Shown: positions 1 through 8,997 of the stretch, piece after piece
How positions within the stretch are numbered: position 1 is the first letter of the stretch
How the letters are laid out: every line of letters begins with the position of its first letter
NCBI RefSeq assembly: GCF_022229005.1
Contig: NZ_JAKKFD010000008.1
Location: 1-64,000, forward strand
Direction: 5' to 3'
Length of the DNA: 64,000 bases
Source: Micromonospora trifolii
GTDB lineage: Bacteria; Actinomycetota; Actinomycetes; Mycobacteriales; Micromonosporaceae
Made by a program: the position numbers and the translations under genes
Notes under the pieces: model-generated
Databases searched by the model: none
Told to the model about the DNA's origin: nothing
Seen by the model: the letters and a program-made list of their open reading frames with translations, nothing else

Positions 1-186
1 CCGCCCGCCGCCCGCCGCCCGGGGATTGTGCTGTGCCGCGTGCGAGCCGGCCCGACCGACCCATCCCGCTCACCGCTTTCCGCCGATGCCTCCTGCCGTC
101 GGAGGGGTACGCCGGGTTGCTGGGCGGAGCCGAGGACGGCGACGAAACCACAGGGCATGCCGACCGGCCGATCAGAGCCGCCCGGC
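1..186. other. Intergenic DNA left of the parS site
   Basis: No convincing gene is seen here. It opens with a short GC-only run of CCGCCCG-like units that is compositional rather than a clear repeat. The open frames across it on the plus strand continue far into parB and parA antisense and are shadows. It may hold the upstream region of a gene lying to the left of the window. Confidence 0.5.
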
Positions 187-202
187 TGTTTCACGTGAAA
201 CG
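187..202. promoter_or_regulatory. parS centromere site (downstream of parB)
   Basis: The 14-base palindrome GTTTCACGTGAAAC at 188-201 is a perfect match to the bacterial parS core, to which ParB binds and from which it spreads as a CTP-dependent clamp. It lies just beyond the parB terminator. Two further perfect copies occur inside parA and one degenerate copy at 33.56 kb. Origin-proximal clustering of parS is normal for actinomycetes. Confidence 0.93.
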
Positions 203-223
203 CGACGACCCCGGAACGCAGAA

Positions 224-253
224 CGGCCGCGCCCCCAGTGGGTGGCGCGGCCG
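224..253 (-). terminator. Hairpin after parB
   Basis: A 10-bp stem (CGGCCGCGCC at 224-233 with GGCGCGGCCG at 244-253) can be extended inward by CCC/GGG pairs around an AGT loop. It starts 16 bases past the parB stop codon. It lacks a T tract, as is common for actinobacterial terminators. Confidence 0.6.
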
Positions 254-268
254 TGGGCGAGCGGGGGG

Positions 269-1285
269 TCAGTCCTCCCCGCCCTCCTCCTGCTGCACTC
301 CGATGATCCCGACGATCCGCTCAAGGTCGTCCACCGTCGCGAACTCGATCGTGATCTTGCCCTTGCTCCGGCCGATGTCCACCTTCACGCGGGTGTCGAA
401 CCGGTCGGACAGCCGATCGGCGAGATCGGTCAGGGCCGGCGCGTGCGCCTTGGGTCGGCGTTTCGCGGCCTGGCCCTTCGCCGGCCCGTCGTTGAGCGCC
501 AAGGCCACGATCTCCTCGGTCGCCCGAACCGACAGTCCCTCGGCCACGATCCGCAGGGCCAGCTGTTCCTGCGCCTCCGCCTCGTCGAGGCTCAGCAGAG
601 CGCGAGCGTGCCCCGCCGAGAGGATGCCGGCGGCAACCCGGCGCTGCACCTGCGCGGGCAGGTTCAGCAGGCGGATGGTGTTGGAGATCTGCGGGCGGCT
701 CCGGCCGATCCGGCGGGCCAACTCCTCGTGGGTGGCCCCGAACTCCTCCAGCAGTTGCTGGTAGGCGGCGGCTTCTTCCAGCGGGTTCAGGTTGGCCCGG
801 TGGATGTTCTCCAGCAGGGCGTCGCGGAGCATGGCGTCATCACGGGTGTCCCGGACGATCGCCGGGATGCTCTCCCGCCCCACCGCCTGGGCGGCCCGCC
901 AGCGCCGCTCGCCCATCACCAGTTCGTACTTCTCGTCGTCGAGCTGCCGAACGACGATGGGCTGGAGGAAGCCGACCTCCTGGATCGAGGTCTTCAGCTC
1001 CTCCAGCGCCTCCTCATCGAAGACCTGGCGGGGCTGCTTCGGGTTGGGCATGATCGCGTCGACCGGGATCTCGGCGAATCGAGCACCGGGCACCGGGCTC
1101 AGCACAGGCTCCGGCTCGCGTACTGGCGCTCCGGCGGGCACCTCGGCGACGGCGTCGATGCCGCTGTCGTCCAGGTGCTCGTTCTCCGGCTCGGCCGTCG
1201 CGGTGCCAGCGGCACCCGGCACCGGCCCGGTCGGGATCAGCGCCCCCAGGCCCCTACCCAGACCGCCCCGAGGACGGTTTTTCAT
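269..1285 (-). CDS. parB: Chromosome partitioning protein ParB
   Basis: ParB is the parS-binding CTPase clamp that loads the origin region for segregation by ParA. The 338-residue protein shows the expected order: a short basic N-terminus with the ParA-interacting [11 protein letters not shown] motif near residue 8, a disordered acidic linker, the ParB/Srx-like domain with the CTP-binding GERRWRA box and an [12 protein letters not shown] segment, then a helix-turn-helix ([17 protein letters not shown]) and a C-terminal dimerisation region ending in EEGGED. The ATG start at 1285 places GLGRGL at the usual distance. It lies 27 bases downstream of parA, so the two form an operon reading away from dnaA. 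Confidence 0.97.
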   Translation of the reverse strand: MKNRPRGGLGRGLGALIPTGPVPGAAGTATAEPENEHLDDSGIDAVAEVPAGAPVREPEPVLSPVPGARFAEIPVDAIMPNPKQPRQVFDEEALEELKTSIQEVGFLQPIVVRQLDDEKYELVMGERRWRAAQAVGRESIPAIVRDTRDDAMLRDALLENIHRANLNPLEEAAAYQQLLEEFGATHEELARRIGRSRPQISNTIRLLNLPAQVQRRVAAGILSAGHARALLSLDEAEAQEQLALRIVAEGLSVRATEEIVALALNDGPAKGQAAKRRPKAHAPALTDLADRLSDRFDTRVKVDIGRSKGKITIEFATVDDLERIVGIIGVQQEEGGED

Positions 1286-1312
1286 GCCACGCCTCCCAGC
1301 GACTCGTCCGCA

Positions 1313-2638
1313 CTACGCATTCCGGCCCACCGGCTCCTTGACGCCCCGCTCGGCGATCTCCTGGGCGGCCTCGAAGTAACTCGTGGCACCCCGCGAACCG
1401 GGATCGTAGGTCATCACCGACTGGCCGTAGCTCGGCGCCTCGGAGACCCGGACGTTGCGGGGGATGACCGCCTGGAGGACCTTGTCGCCGAAGTGGTTCC
1501 GGACGTCCTGCTCGACGGCGTCGGCCAACCGGGTGCGGCGGTCGTACATCGTCAGCAGGATGGTGGAGACGTCGAGCTTCGGGTTGAGGTGCTGGCGTAC
1601 CAGGTTGATGTTGTTGATCAGCTGGTTGAGCCCTTCCAGCGCGTAGTACTCGCACTGGATCGGGATCAGCACCTCCTGCGCGGCAACCAGAGCGTTGACG
1701 GTGAGCAGGCCGAGCGAGGGCGGGCAGTCGATGAAGACGTAGTCGAACTCGCCCGGGTAGGCGGCGATCGCCCGGTCCAGGCGCGACTCCCGGGCCACCA
1801 CCGACACCAGCTCGATCTCCGCGCCGGCCAGGTCGATGGTCGCGGGTACGCACCACAGGTTGGGGATGCCCTCGACCGCCTGTGCCACCTCGGCCAGCGG
1901 CACGCTGTTGATGAGGCAGTCGTACACGTCGGGGATGCCGGTGTGGTGCGGGACGTTGAGCCCGGTCGAGGCGTTGCCCTGCGGGTCTAGGTCGACCACG
2001 AGCACCCGGTTGCCGTGCAGGGCGAGCGCCACCGCAAGGTTGACGGTGGTGGTGGTCTTACCCACGCCACCCTTCTGGTTGGCGACGCACATGACCCGGG
2101 TCCGGTCCGGTCGAGGCATGGTCACCTCGCCACTGGGATTCAGGATCTGCACGGCGCGCATCGCCTCCATAGCCAACGGTGGGTCATCCTCTTCGCGCGT
2201 CGGGGTTTCACGTGAAACGTACGTGGGGTCGGCCGCCACGGCAGCCAACGACTCGGTCGAAGCGACCGGCGCGTCGGCGACCACCGCCGCGGCGTCCCGA
2301 ACGGCCGCCGCAGTGGGTTGGTGTGGGACGGCCGGCTCGAAGCGAACCGCCGCGGCGGTGTTGCGGCGACCCGCTGTCGATCGGACCTCGGCGGCGTTGA
2401 CCGGTCGACTCGACGCCTCCGGCGTCCGACGACCGCTCGCCGGCTCCGGAATGGCCGAGCCCTCCGGCCGCCCTGCGCCCGACGGCGGGTCGAGCGCTGC
2501 CGGCGGATCGCCGTCGGTGGGTCGAGTCGATGGCCCGGTCGCGCCGGGCGACCAGCTTGGGTAGTCGGTTTCACGTGAAACGGGATCGCTGGTCGACCCG
2601 GTCACGCGTGGATCGTCGTACCTGCCGTCGTCATGCAC
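1313..2638 (-). CDS. parA: Chromosome partitioning ATPase ParA (Soj family) with long N-terminal extension
   Basis: ParA is the Walker-type ATPase that moves ParB-parS complexes over the nucleoid. The deviant Walker A motif KGGVGKTTT has its catalytic lysine at about residue 194, preceded by about 180 residues of Pro/Ala/Arg-rich, probably disordered sequence; family members without such an extension are about 250-300 residues. The core continues with DLDPQGNAS and FIDCPPSLGL. The extension carries the pentapeptide VSRET twice, at residues 20-24 and 141-145, because two parS sites are embedded in frame. The GTG at 2638 is taken as start because it keeps both copies; a downstream ATG near MEAMRAVQ would give a more ordinary protein, so the start is not certain. 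It is followed by parB. Confidence 0.93.
   Translation of the reverse strand: MHDDGRYDDPRVTGSTSDPVSRETDYPSWSPGATGPSTRPTDGDPPAALDPPSGAGRPEGSAIPEPASGRRTPEASSRPVNAAEVRSTAGRRNTAAAVRFEPAVPHQPTAAAVRDAAAVVADAPVASTESLAAVAADPTYVSRETPTREEDDPPLAMEAMRAVQILNPSGEVTMPRPDRTRVMCVANQKGGVGKTTTTVNLAVALALHGNRVLVVDLDPQGNASTGLNVPHHTGIPDVYDCLINSVPLAEVAQAVEGIPNLWCVPATIDLAGAEIELVSVVARESRLDRAIAAYPGEFDYVFIDCPPSLGLLTVNALVAAQEVLIPIQCEYYALEGLNQLINNINLVRQHLNPKLDVSTILLTMYDRRTRLADAVEQDVRNHFGDKVLQAVIPRNVRVSEAPSYGQSVMTYDPGSRGATSYFEAAQEIAERGVKEPVGRNA
2205..2218. promoter_or_regulatory. parS site inside parA
   Basis: Perfect GTTTCACGTGAAAC lying in the parA reading frame, where it encodes VSRET at residues 141-145. ParB bound here would sit within its own operon. 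Confidence 0.92.
2568..2581. promoter_or_regulatory. parS site near the 5' end of parA
   Basis: Perfect GTTTCACGTGAAAC, again encoding VSRET in the parA frame, at residues 20-24. It is 57 bases inside the chosen start codon, close to where parAB transcription would begin, so ParB binding could also affect expression. Confidence 0.92.
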
Positions 2639-2893
2639 CTGTCATCCCTGCCCGCTTCGGATGGTCGGTCCGCGCCCCGGTCAACTTGCCGCATCCTCGC
2701 CCGCAACCCGGAGCGTACGGCCCGCGGGAGCGGTCGGAGACCCGCGACGTCCGTCACCCGCTCCACACTATCGACGCGCGGTCAGCCTACGGCGGACGGG
2801 CGCGGCCGGTCCACGTCGGGTTCTCATCCCCTCGTCCATCCGTACCGGTACAACGAGGCAACCCACCGACCGGAAGCCCGATGGCGCGAAGTG

Positions 2894-3754
2894 TCAGCCT
2901 CGGCGGGAGCGGCCGCCACGGGCGCGCTTCTTGGCAGCCGGGCGGGCCGGACCGACCATCCGCTCGCGCACGATCTCCACGACTGTGGTGGGAGGGTCGA
3001 TCACCCCGACGCCGCAGAGCTGCACGGCCGGCTCTCCGCCGCCGAGTCGCGTGACCACTTCGGCGTGCTCCTCGATCTCGGCCGCGGCGGACGAGCCCTT
3101 GAGCGCCAGCAGCCGGCCACCGCGAACCGCCAGGGGAAGACTCCAGCCCGCGAGCCGATCCAGGGGCGCGACCGCGCGCGCGGTCACCACGTCTCCGCTG
3201 ATCGGCTCCCGGCCACTCGACCCGCTGGCTGCCTCATCGGCCCGGCCACGGAACACCCGCACCGACTTGGCCAGGCCGAGTCGCTCGACGACCTCGATCA
3301 GGAACGACGTCCGCCGGGCCAACGGTTCGATCAGGGTGACAGTGAGGTCGGGGCGGGCGATGGCCAGGACGAGACCCGGCAGACCGGCGCCGGAGCCGAC
3401 GTCGAGCACCGTCGCGCCGGACGGGATCCGCTCCGCGACCGCAGCGCAGTTGAGCAGGTGCCGATCCCAGATCCGGGGTGCCTCCCGAGGGCCGATCAGA
3501 CCGCGGACCACCCCGTCGGTGGCCAGCAGTTCGGCGTACGCGGCGGCCAGGTCGAGACGGTCACCGAAGAGGGTCAGCGCGGCCGGGGCCAGCTCGGGCG
3601 GCAACGCCGCGTCGGCCGGCGAGGGGGTGGTGTCCCGCCCGGTCGATTCGGCGTCGACGTCGGTGTCGACGGGAGCGGGACGGACAGCGGACGGCCCGGG
3701 CGGCGTGCCGCCCGGGCCGGACACGGCGTCGGCCGTGATGTCGTCGTGGGTCAC
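2894..3754 (-). CDS. rsmG: 16S rRNA (guanine527-N7)-methyltransferase RsmG
   Basis: RsmG methylates G527 of 16S rRNA using S-adenosylmethionine. The conserved RIWDRHLLN is at about residues 94-102 and the SAM-binding [12 protein letters not shown] at about 116-127. The protein has 286 residues, longer than the usual 210-240, because of about 50 unconserved N-terminal residues and a basic tail ([12 protein letters not shown]). The GTG at 3754 is chosen as start: it lies 4 bases after the jag stop codon and avoids an upstream extension that is antisense-like within jag. It is the last gene of the rpmH-to-rsmG block. Confidence 0.94.
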   Translation of the reverse strand: MTHDDITADAVSGPGGTPPGPSAVRPAPVDTDVDAESTGRDTTPSPADAALPPELAPAALTLFGDRLDLAAAYAELLATDGVVRGLIGPREAPRIWDRHLLNCAAVAERIPSGATVLDVGSGAGLPGLVLAIARPDLTVTLIEPLARRTSFLIEVVERLGLAKSVRVFRGRADEAASGSSGREPISGDVVTARAVAPLDRLAGWSLPLAVRGGRLLALKGSSAAAEIEEHAEVVTRLGGGEPAVQLCGVGVIDPPTTVVEIVRERMVGPARPAAKKRARGGRSRRG

Positions 3755-3758
3755 CCGG

Positions 3759-4379
3759 TCAGTCCGCCGGCCGTACGACGATGCGCCGGTTCGGCTCCAC
3801 ACCCTCGGACTCGCTCGCCACGCCGGACATGGCGTTGACGACGTCGTGCACGCACTTGCGCTCGAACGCGGACATCGCCTCCAGGCGGACCGGCTCGCCG
3901 TACTCCTTGACCTTCTCGACGGCGTTCTTGGCGACCGCGGCGAGTTCCTTACGGCGGTTCGCCCGGTAGCCGCCCACGTCGAGCAGCAGACGGCTCGGCG
4001 TACCGGTCTGCCGGAAGACGGCAAGGCGGGTCAGCTCCTGAAGAGCCTCCAGGGTCGCCCCGCGCTGACCGACCAGATTCTGCAGCCGCTCGCCGACCAC
4101 CTCGACCATCGGACGACCGGCGGCGACCAGCTCGTCGATGTCGCCGTCGTAGTCGAGGATGTCGAGCAGGCCCTCGACGTAGTCGGCGGCGATCTCGCTC
4201 TGCCGGAACAGGTCGCCCTCGCCCACAGCCTTCTTCACCCGGGTGCCAGCGGCGGCGGTGTCGGTGTCGTCGTCCGCCTCGGTGTCATCGGCTTCGGTGT
4301 CGTCGCCGTCCACCGCGAGCGTGGCGGTCTCCTCCTCGTCCAGGGACTGCTCGGCGCGGGGGATGCTGGTCTCGGTCAC
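3759..4379 (-). CDS. jag: Jag/KhpB-type RNA-binding protein (KH + R3H)
   Basis: Single-stranded nucleic-acid-binding protein that normally travels with yidC; in Firmicutes its relative KhpB partners KhpA and influences cell envelope synthesis. The 206-residue product begins with an acidic stretch rich in DDTEAD repeats (about residues 17-45), then a KH-like domain (about 62-137, with [12 protein letters not shown]) and an R3H domain (about 140-206, with [17 protein letters not shown] and [11 protein letters not shown]). It lacks the N-terminal Jag_N domain of Firmicutes proteins, which is normal for actinobacteria. The GTG at 4379 starts the protein. It is 212 bases downstream of yidC, with a strong hairpin in between. 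Confidence 0.93.
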   Translation of the reverse strand: MTETSIPRAEQSLDEEETATLAVDGDDTEADDTEADDDTDTAAAGTRVKKAVGEGDLFRQSEIAADYVEGLLDILDYDGDIDELVAAGRPMVEVVGERLQNLVGQRGATLEALQELTRLAVFRQTGTPSRLLLDVGGYRANRRKELAAVAKNAVEKVKEYGEPVRLEAMSAFERKCVHDVVNAMSGVASESEGVEPNRRIVVRPAD

Positions 4380-4554
4380 GGTCTCATCTCCGTACTCGCT
4401 CGGCCGGACCGTCGGGTCCGACTGGTTTCCCGGGGCCGGCGGGAGGTCGCCGGTGCCCACAGGCACGTCTGTACGGGCAGTGTCGCCCGTGGCCGCGCGG
4501 TGCGCGGTCGGTTCCGTCCGGCGCCGGCCGTACGGCGGCTGCGCGGTGCGGAAC

Positions 4555-4584
4555 GGGCCGCCGCCGGTGGTCCGGCGGCGGCCC
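4555..4584 (-). terminator. Hairpin between yidC and jag
   Basis: A perfect 13-bp stem (GGGCCGCCGCCGG at 4555-4567, CCGGCGGCGGCCC at 4572-4584) with a 4-base loop begins 7 bases beyond the yidC stop. It splits an otherwise tight operon and may be a partial terminator or processing site that lowers jag and rsmG expression. Confidence 0.6.
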
Positions 4585-4591
4585 TCGCAGG

Positions 4592-5587
4592 TCAGCCCTG
4601 CCGCTTGGCGGGGCGGCTCTTCTTCGGGTTGTTCGCCGGCTTGGCGCCCGGCTTCGGCCCGGCAACCTTGGGCGCGGCCGCCTTGACCGGTGCCGGCGGG
4701 GCGGCCTTGCCGCGACCGAACAGGCCACCGGACTTGGCGGGCTGCACCGGGTTGCGGGTGGCGGCGGGCGCGACCGCCTTCTTGGCGGTCACCGGCGGCG
4801 GGAACTTCCGCAGCACCCACTGCTGCTGGCCGAGGGTGAAGAGGTTGTTGGTGACCCAGTAGATGATGACGCCGATCGGGAAGATCGCGCCGGAGATCAG
4901 CAGCGACGCGGGGATGCCGTAGAGCATCAGTCGCTGGATCATCCGCTGCTGCGGGTCCTCGGCCCAGCCGGTCTTGAGGATCATCTGACGGCTGGTCAGG
5001 TAGGTGGTCGCGATCATGACCAGGACCAGGACACCAGCAATGATCTTCACGGTGGTGCCGTTGGCGCCGAGGCTGGCCAGCTCGTCGGCAGTGGAGCCGA
5101 ACTTGCCGGCGATCGGGGCGGTGAAGAGCTTCGCCTGCGAGGCGCTCTGGAACTGGTCGGCGGTCCAGCCGTAGAGGGTCTGGTTCCGCTTGTCCGGGTC
5201 GAGCCGGCGCAAGACATGGAAGAGGCCCAGGAAGACCGGGATCTGAAGGAACATCGGAAGGCAACCCATCAGCGGGTTGGCCTTCTCCTTCTTGTACAGC
5301 TCCATCATTTCTTTCTGGAGCGTCTCCCGGTCACCCTTGTGCTTCTCCTGAAGCTCCTTGACCTTGGGCTGGAGCGCCTGCATCGCCCGCTGCGACTTGA
5401 TCTGCTTGACGAAGACGGGGAACAGGATCACCCGGACGGTGACCACCAGGAAGATGATGGAGAGGATCCAGGCGAAGTTGGTGCCGATCACCGCGCCGAC
5501 GGGCACCCCGATGGCGTCCCAGGCAGAGTGCCAGGTCAGCAGGATCCACGAAATCGCGTAGTAGATCCAGTCGAGACTCAGACTCAA
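4592..5587 (-). CDS. yidC: Membrane protein insertase YidC
   Basis: YidC/Oxa1-type insertase that places proteins in the cytoplasmic membrane alone or with Sec. The 331-residue protein has an early membrane segment (about residues 30-55), the cytoplasmic amphipathic region with [19 protein letters not shown], the family stretch [25 protein letters not shown], and a C-terminal membrane core ending in [13 protein letters not shown], followed by a basic Lys/Pro/Ala tail typical of actinobacteria. It lacks the large periplasmic domain of Gram-negative YidC. The first four bases overlap the yidD stop region, suggesting translational coupling. Confidence 0.96.
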   Translation of the reverse strand: MSLSLDWIYYAISWILLTWHSAWDAIGVPVGAVIGTNFAWILSIIFLVVTVRVILFPVFVKQIKSQRAMQALQPKVKELQEKHKGDRETLQKEMMELYKKEKANPLMGCLPMFLQIPVFLGLFHVLRRLDPDKRNQTLYGWTADQFQSASQAKLFTAPIAGKFGSTADELASLGANGTTVKIIAGVLVLVMIATTYLTSRQMILKTGWAEDPQQRMIQRLMLYGIPASLLISGAIFPIGVIIYWVTNNLFTLGQQQWVLRKFPPPVTAKKAVAPAATRNPVQPAKSGGLFGRGKAAPPAPVKAAAPKVAGPKPGAKPANNPKKSRPAKRQG

Positions 5588-5880
5588 TTCGGGGCTCCAG
5601 TCACATCAGCACGACGGCGGCCGCCCGGCTCCGGCACCGGGTCATATCCACCAGGGTGAAAGGGGTGGCAGCGCAACAACCGCCGGGCCGCCAGCATGGC
5701 TCCCCGGAGCGCGCCGTGCCGGACGACCGCCTCCTGGGCGTACGCACTGCACGACGGGTAGAACCGACAGCGAGCCGGCAGTGCCGGACTTATCCACCGA
5801 CGGTACGCGATGATGGGCGCGATCAGCACCTTGGCACCTGTTGTCGACGGCCGCGGCCTGCTCTGCTCGGTGCCGGTCAT
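5584..5880 (-). CDS. yidD: Membrane protein insertion efficiency factor YidD
   Basis: Small factor that supports YidC-dependent insertion. The 98-residue protein has the family signatures [20 protein letters not shown] with its cysteines, then [17 protein letters not shown] and a Cys-His segment [14 protein letters not shown]. It overlaps rnpA by 4 bases upstream and yidC by 4 bases downstream, placing it in a translationally coupled rnpA-yidD-yidC chain. Confidence 0.95.
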   Translation of the reverse strand: MTGTEQSRPRPSTTGAKVLIAPIIAYRRWISPALPARCRFYPSCSAYAQEAVVRHGALRGAMLAARRLLRCHPFHPGGYDPVPEPGGRRRADVTGAPN

Positions 5881-6293
5881 CGGGACCGCCGTTCGCGGGG
5901 CGACCGGGCCACAGCGATGGCGGCGTCCAGGTCGGTGGCGAGCCGAGGGTACGACGCCTGCGCCGCGGCGGGGAGCGCACGGACGACCAGGGTGCTGCCG
6001 GCGGGCAGGTCGGTCAACCGTTCCCGGACCAGCGCCCGCAGTCGGCGCCGGACCCGGTTACGGGTCACCGCGTTGCCGACCGCCTTGGACACGACGAAGC
6101 CGGCACGGGACGGCACGGACGACTGCTCCGCACTGTTGTCCCGTACCGGCTCCGGCGAGGTCGGTGTGCTGGGGTCGGCGGTCACCGCCACGGCCAGGTG
6201 GACCACGACGGCGCCACGTCCGGCGCGTCGGCCACCGCGAACCGCTGCGGCGAAGTCAGTGCTGCGCCGCAGTCGCTGTGCGGCGGCCAGCAC
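5877..6293 (-). CDS. rnpA: Ribonuclease P protein component
   Basis: RnpA is the protein subunit that assists the RNA catalyst in 5' maturation of tRNAs. The conserved core [20 protein letters not shown], including the RNR motif, is plainly present, and the N-terminus [19 protein letters not shown] is typical. The GTG at 6293 gives a 138-residue protein of normal size and begins immediately before this conserved N-terminus; a longer reading from 6389 would run almost to the rpmH coding end and adds unconserved residues. It lies 34 bases after rpmH. Confidence 0.94.
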   Translation of the reverse strand: MLAAAQRLRRSTDFAAAVRGGRRAGRGAVVVHLAVAVTADPSTPTSPEPVRDNSAEQSSVPSRAGFVVSKAVGNAVTRNRVRRRLRALVRERLTDLPAGSTLVVRALPAAAQASYPRLATDLDAAIAVARSPRERRSR

Positions 6294-6327
6294 GACTGCC
6301 CACGTCCCCTGGACCGGCCCGGTCGGC

Positions 6328-6465
6328 TCAGGCCGACAGGGTGGTGCGACCCTTGGCGCGACGGCTCGACAGGATGGCACGGCCGGCACGGGTGCGCATG
6401 CGCAGCCGGAAGCCGTGGGTCTTCGCGCGCCGGCGGTTGTTCGGCTGGTAGGTGCGCTTGCTCAC
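6328..6465 (-). CDS. rpmH: 50S ribosomal protein L34
   Basis: The 45-residue product [17 protein letters not shown]... is an almost invariant L34 sequence, ending with the bacterial RRAKGR box. The GTG at 6465 encodes the initiator; the longer frame up to 6624 is not supported. It heads the rpmH-rnpA-yidD-yidC block and is divergent from dnaA, the standard bacterial origin arrangement. Confidence 0.97.
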   Translation of the reverse strand: MSKRTYQPNNRRRAKTHGFRLRMRTRAGRAILSSRRAKGRTTLSA

Positions 6466-7091
6466 GTCAGGCTCTCCGTTTTCGTACGCGCCCCGCGCGA
6501 CGGGATCGCCGGGGTCGTGTGGTGGTCCAGGCCACCTCGAGGGTGGCCCACGATCGGTGCTGTCCAGCGGAGCGGGGACCTCGGCAATGCGGGGATGCGA
6601 CCGCGGACAGCAAGCACCCATCACCCTAGCAGAGGGCGAGAAAGCAGCCGTTCCAGCCTACGCAGGGGTGCAATGACCGTCAAACACCCCGAGCAGTGGA
6701 CAACAGGACGCGCCCGAGGCCGGAGGGCGGTTTTCGCTGATGCCGACAAGGGCGCCGCCGCGTCGCCGGTTGATGGCGCAGGGACAACGCTGTTACCGTG
6801 CCCGATTGCGGTGAGCGTCGGAAGCTCCGGTCGTCGCGCAGGCAAGACCGGACAAGGCAGTGAATCGTTCGGCACGGTGAACCCGCTTCAGCGCCCGATC
6901 AGGCAGGGGCAGGTCCCACCCGCGTCCGGCGGCGGCCACAATCGGTCGGTACACAGGCTGTGGATAACTTGTGGATGACCACCGGTCGACCGTCCGGGTG
7001 GGTGTTGTTCCACCCGCGAACGCGGCGGGCCCGGGACGGCCGGCTGGCAGACAGCGGCGGCCGGGAGCAGAAGCGAGGGGGTGGCACGACG
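6466..7091. promoter_or_regulatory. Divergent rpmH-dnaA control region
   Basis: This 626-base stretch contains no gene I can support. On the plus strand TTGATG (from about 6769) and TTACCG 17 bases later could be a dnaA promoter, but the -10 match is poor. A perfect DnaA box in reverse orientation, TGTGGATAA, lies at 6959-6967 followed at once by a weaker TGTGGATGA-like copy, consistent with autoregulation of dnaA. The rest probably contains the rpmH promoters. Confidence 0.6.
6959..6967 (-). promoter_or_regulatory. DnaA box upstream of dnaA
   Basis: TGTGGATAA is the exact reverse complement of the consensus TTATCCACA. It lies 125 bases before the chosen dnaA start, where DnaA binding usually represses dnaA transcription. 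Confidence 0.7.
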
Positions 7092-8921
7092 GTGGCCGGT
7101 ACGACCGACCTTGCCGCAGTGTGGTTAGCGGCGACCGACGAGCTCGCCGACGAGATCATCTCCGCCCAGCAGCGTGCCTATCTCCGCCTGACTCGGCTGC
7201 GAGCGATCGTCGAGGACACCGCACTGCTCTCCGTTCCGGACGCGTTCACCCGCGACGTGATCGAGTCACGACTGCGCCCGGCGATCACCGAGGCGCTCAC
7301 CCGCCGGCTGGGTCGACCGATCCAGGTCGCGGTCACCGTCCGGGTGGCCGAGGACGCCACCGGCCGACCGGCCGGCACCGTCTACCGCAGCGCCCCGGAG
7401 ACCGGGCAGCTCGACATCGACGGCCCCGGCATCGGGCCGTTCGACGACGACCAGGGCTCTCGGCAGTCGTCCGACGCGATGATCCCCGAACAGTCACCCG
7501 CGCCGCGTACGCCCGATCCGGTGGGGCCGCCCGCACCGGCGGGTCCGCCGCTCGCACCGCCCGTGGACGGGCATCGCGCGGGGTTGATCCCCGCCAGCAG
7601 GGACGGACAGGAGGCGTTGTTCAGCGCCGCCTTCGCGGAGCCCCTGCGGCCCTCCCGCCCGGGCCCGGACCGACGCGGCTACGACGAGCAAGCCGGCCGC
7701 CTGGACCCGCCCGGCCCGGACACCCGGCCGTACGAGCCCCGCTATCGGGACGACTCGGCGTCGCCGCGCGACCAGCACGTGATCCGTTCGCTCCCCCGGG
7801 ACAGCGGTACGGACAGCGGCCCGGGTCGCAGCGCTGTGGACCATCGGACCGGTGGTCGTGACGACCGTCGGTTGCCCGGTGCCGACACCGGCGGCAACCG
7901 GCTCAACCCGAAGTACATGTTTGAGACGTTCGTCATCGGCTCGTCCAACCGCTTCGCCCACGCGGCGAGCGTGGCGGTGGCGGAGTCGCCGGCCAAGGCG
8001 TACAACCCGCTGTTCATCTACGGGCACTCCGGGTTGGGCAAGACACACCTCCTGCACGCCATCGGGCACTACGCCACGACACTCGGCAACGCCCGCTCGG
8101 TCCGGTACGTCTCGACCGAGGAATTCACAAACGACTTCATCAACTCGCTCCGGGACGACAAGACCAGCGCGTTCCAGCGGCGCTACCGCGACGTCGACAT
8201 CCTGTTGATCGACGACATCCAGTTCCTGGAGAACCGCGAGCGCACCCAGGAGGAGTTCTTCCACACCTTCAACACGCTGCACAACGCCAACAAGCAGATC
8301 GTGATCACGTCTGACCGGTCGCCGCGGCAGCTCGCCACCCTCGAGGACCGGATGCGGACCCGGTTCGAGTGGGGGCTGCTGGCCGACATCCAGCCACCGG
8401 ATCTGGAGACCCGGATCGCGATCCTGCAGAAGAAGGCGGCGCAGGAGCGGATGTACGCACCGCCGGACGTGTTGGAGTTCATCGCCTCCCGGGTGTCGAA
8501 CTCGATCCGGGAGTTGGAGGGCGCGCTGATCCGGGTGACCGCCTTCGCCAGCCTGACCCGGTCGACGGTCGAGCTGTCGCTGGCCGAGGAGGTGCTTCGG
8601 GACTTCATGCCCGACGGCGCCGGTCCGGAGATCAACGCCGACCAGATCATGGCGTCGACCGCTGACTACTTCGGGGTGAGCCTGGAGGATCTGCGCGGCC
8701 AGTCCAGGTCGCGGGTACTGGTGAACGCGCGCCAGGTGGCCATGTACCTGTGTCGGGAGTTGACCGAGCTGTCCCTGCCCCGGATCGGGCAGGCGTTCGG
8801 TGGCCGGGACCACACCACTGTGATGCACGCCGACCGCAAGATTCGGCAGCAGATGGCGGAGCGCCGCTCGCTGTACAACCAGATCGCCGAGCTGACCAAC
8901 CGGATCAAGCAGAACAGCTGA
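7092..8921 (+). CDS. dnaA: Chromosomal replication initiator DnaA
   Basis: DnaA binds the boxes downstream and melts the origin. The 609-residue protein has domain I (about residues 1-90, starting [13 protein letters not shown]), a long Pro/Asp/Arg-rich domain II linker (about 95-275) of the kind that makes actinobacterial DnaA large, the AAA+ domain with Walker [12 protein letters not shown] (lysine at about 317) and Walker [11 protein letters not shown], and domain IV with the DnaA signature [17 protein letters not shown] 7092 is chosen because it follows a GAGGGGG ribosome-binding site and matches the usual actinobacterial N-terminus; the open frame to 6960 overlaps the DnaA-box region. 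A strong terminator follows. Confidence 0.97.
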   Translation: MAGTTDLAAVWLAATDELADEIISAQQRAYLRLTRLRAIVEDTALLSVPDAFTRDVIESRLRPAITEALTRRLGRPIQVAVTVRVAEDATGRPAGTVYRSAPETGQLDIDGPGIGPFDDDQGSRQSSDAMIPEQSPAPRTPDPVGPPAPAGPPLAPPVDGHRAGLIPASRDGQEALFSAAFAEPLRPSRPGPDRRGYDEQAGRLDPPGPDTRPYEPRYRDDSASPRDQHVIRSLPRDSGTDSGPGRSAVDHRTGGRDDRRLPGADTGGNRLNPKYMFETFVIGSSNRFAHAASVAVAESPAKAYNPLFIYGHSGLGKTHLLHAIGHYATTLGNARSVRYVSTEEFTNDFINSLRDDKTSAFQRRYRDVDILLIDDIQFLENRERTQEEFFHTFNTLHNANKQIVITSDRSPRQLATLEDRMRTRFEWGLLADIQPPDLETRIAILQKKAAQERMYAPPDVLEFIASRVSNSIRELEGALIRVTAFASLTRSTVELSLAEEVLRDFMPDGAGPEINADQIMASTADYFGVSLEDLRGQSRSRVLVNARQVAMYLCRELTELSLPRIGQAFGGRDHTTVMHADRKIRQQMAERRSLYNQIAELTNRIKQNS

Positions 8922-8962
8922 GGCGTACGACAGCCCTCACGGCGGCGCTCAGCCGCGGGACA

Positions 8963-8997
8963 CGCCCGACCGGATCTCCGGTCGGGCGTTCTTTTTT
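8963..8997 (+). terminator. Rho-independent terminator of dnaA
   Basis: A perfect 11-bp stem (CGCCCGACCGG at 8963-8973, CCGGTCGGGCG at 8978-8988) with an ATCT loop is followed by TTCTTTTTT. It starts 42 bases after the dnaA stop and separates dnaA from the origin. Confidence 0.93.

Noticed and set aside
1..20. Short CCGCCCG-like run at the window start.
   Set aside because: Too short and compositionally biased to call a repeat or CRISPR.
26..1990. A 654-residue plus-strand open frame antisense to parB and parA.
   Set aside because: It is antisense to two well-conserved genes and has the Arg/His/Val-rich composition of a GC-rich shadow frame.
7494..8828. A 444-residue minus-strand frame across dnaA.
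   Set aside because: Antisense to conserved DnaA domains; no motifs of its own.
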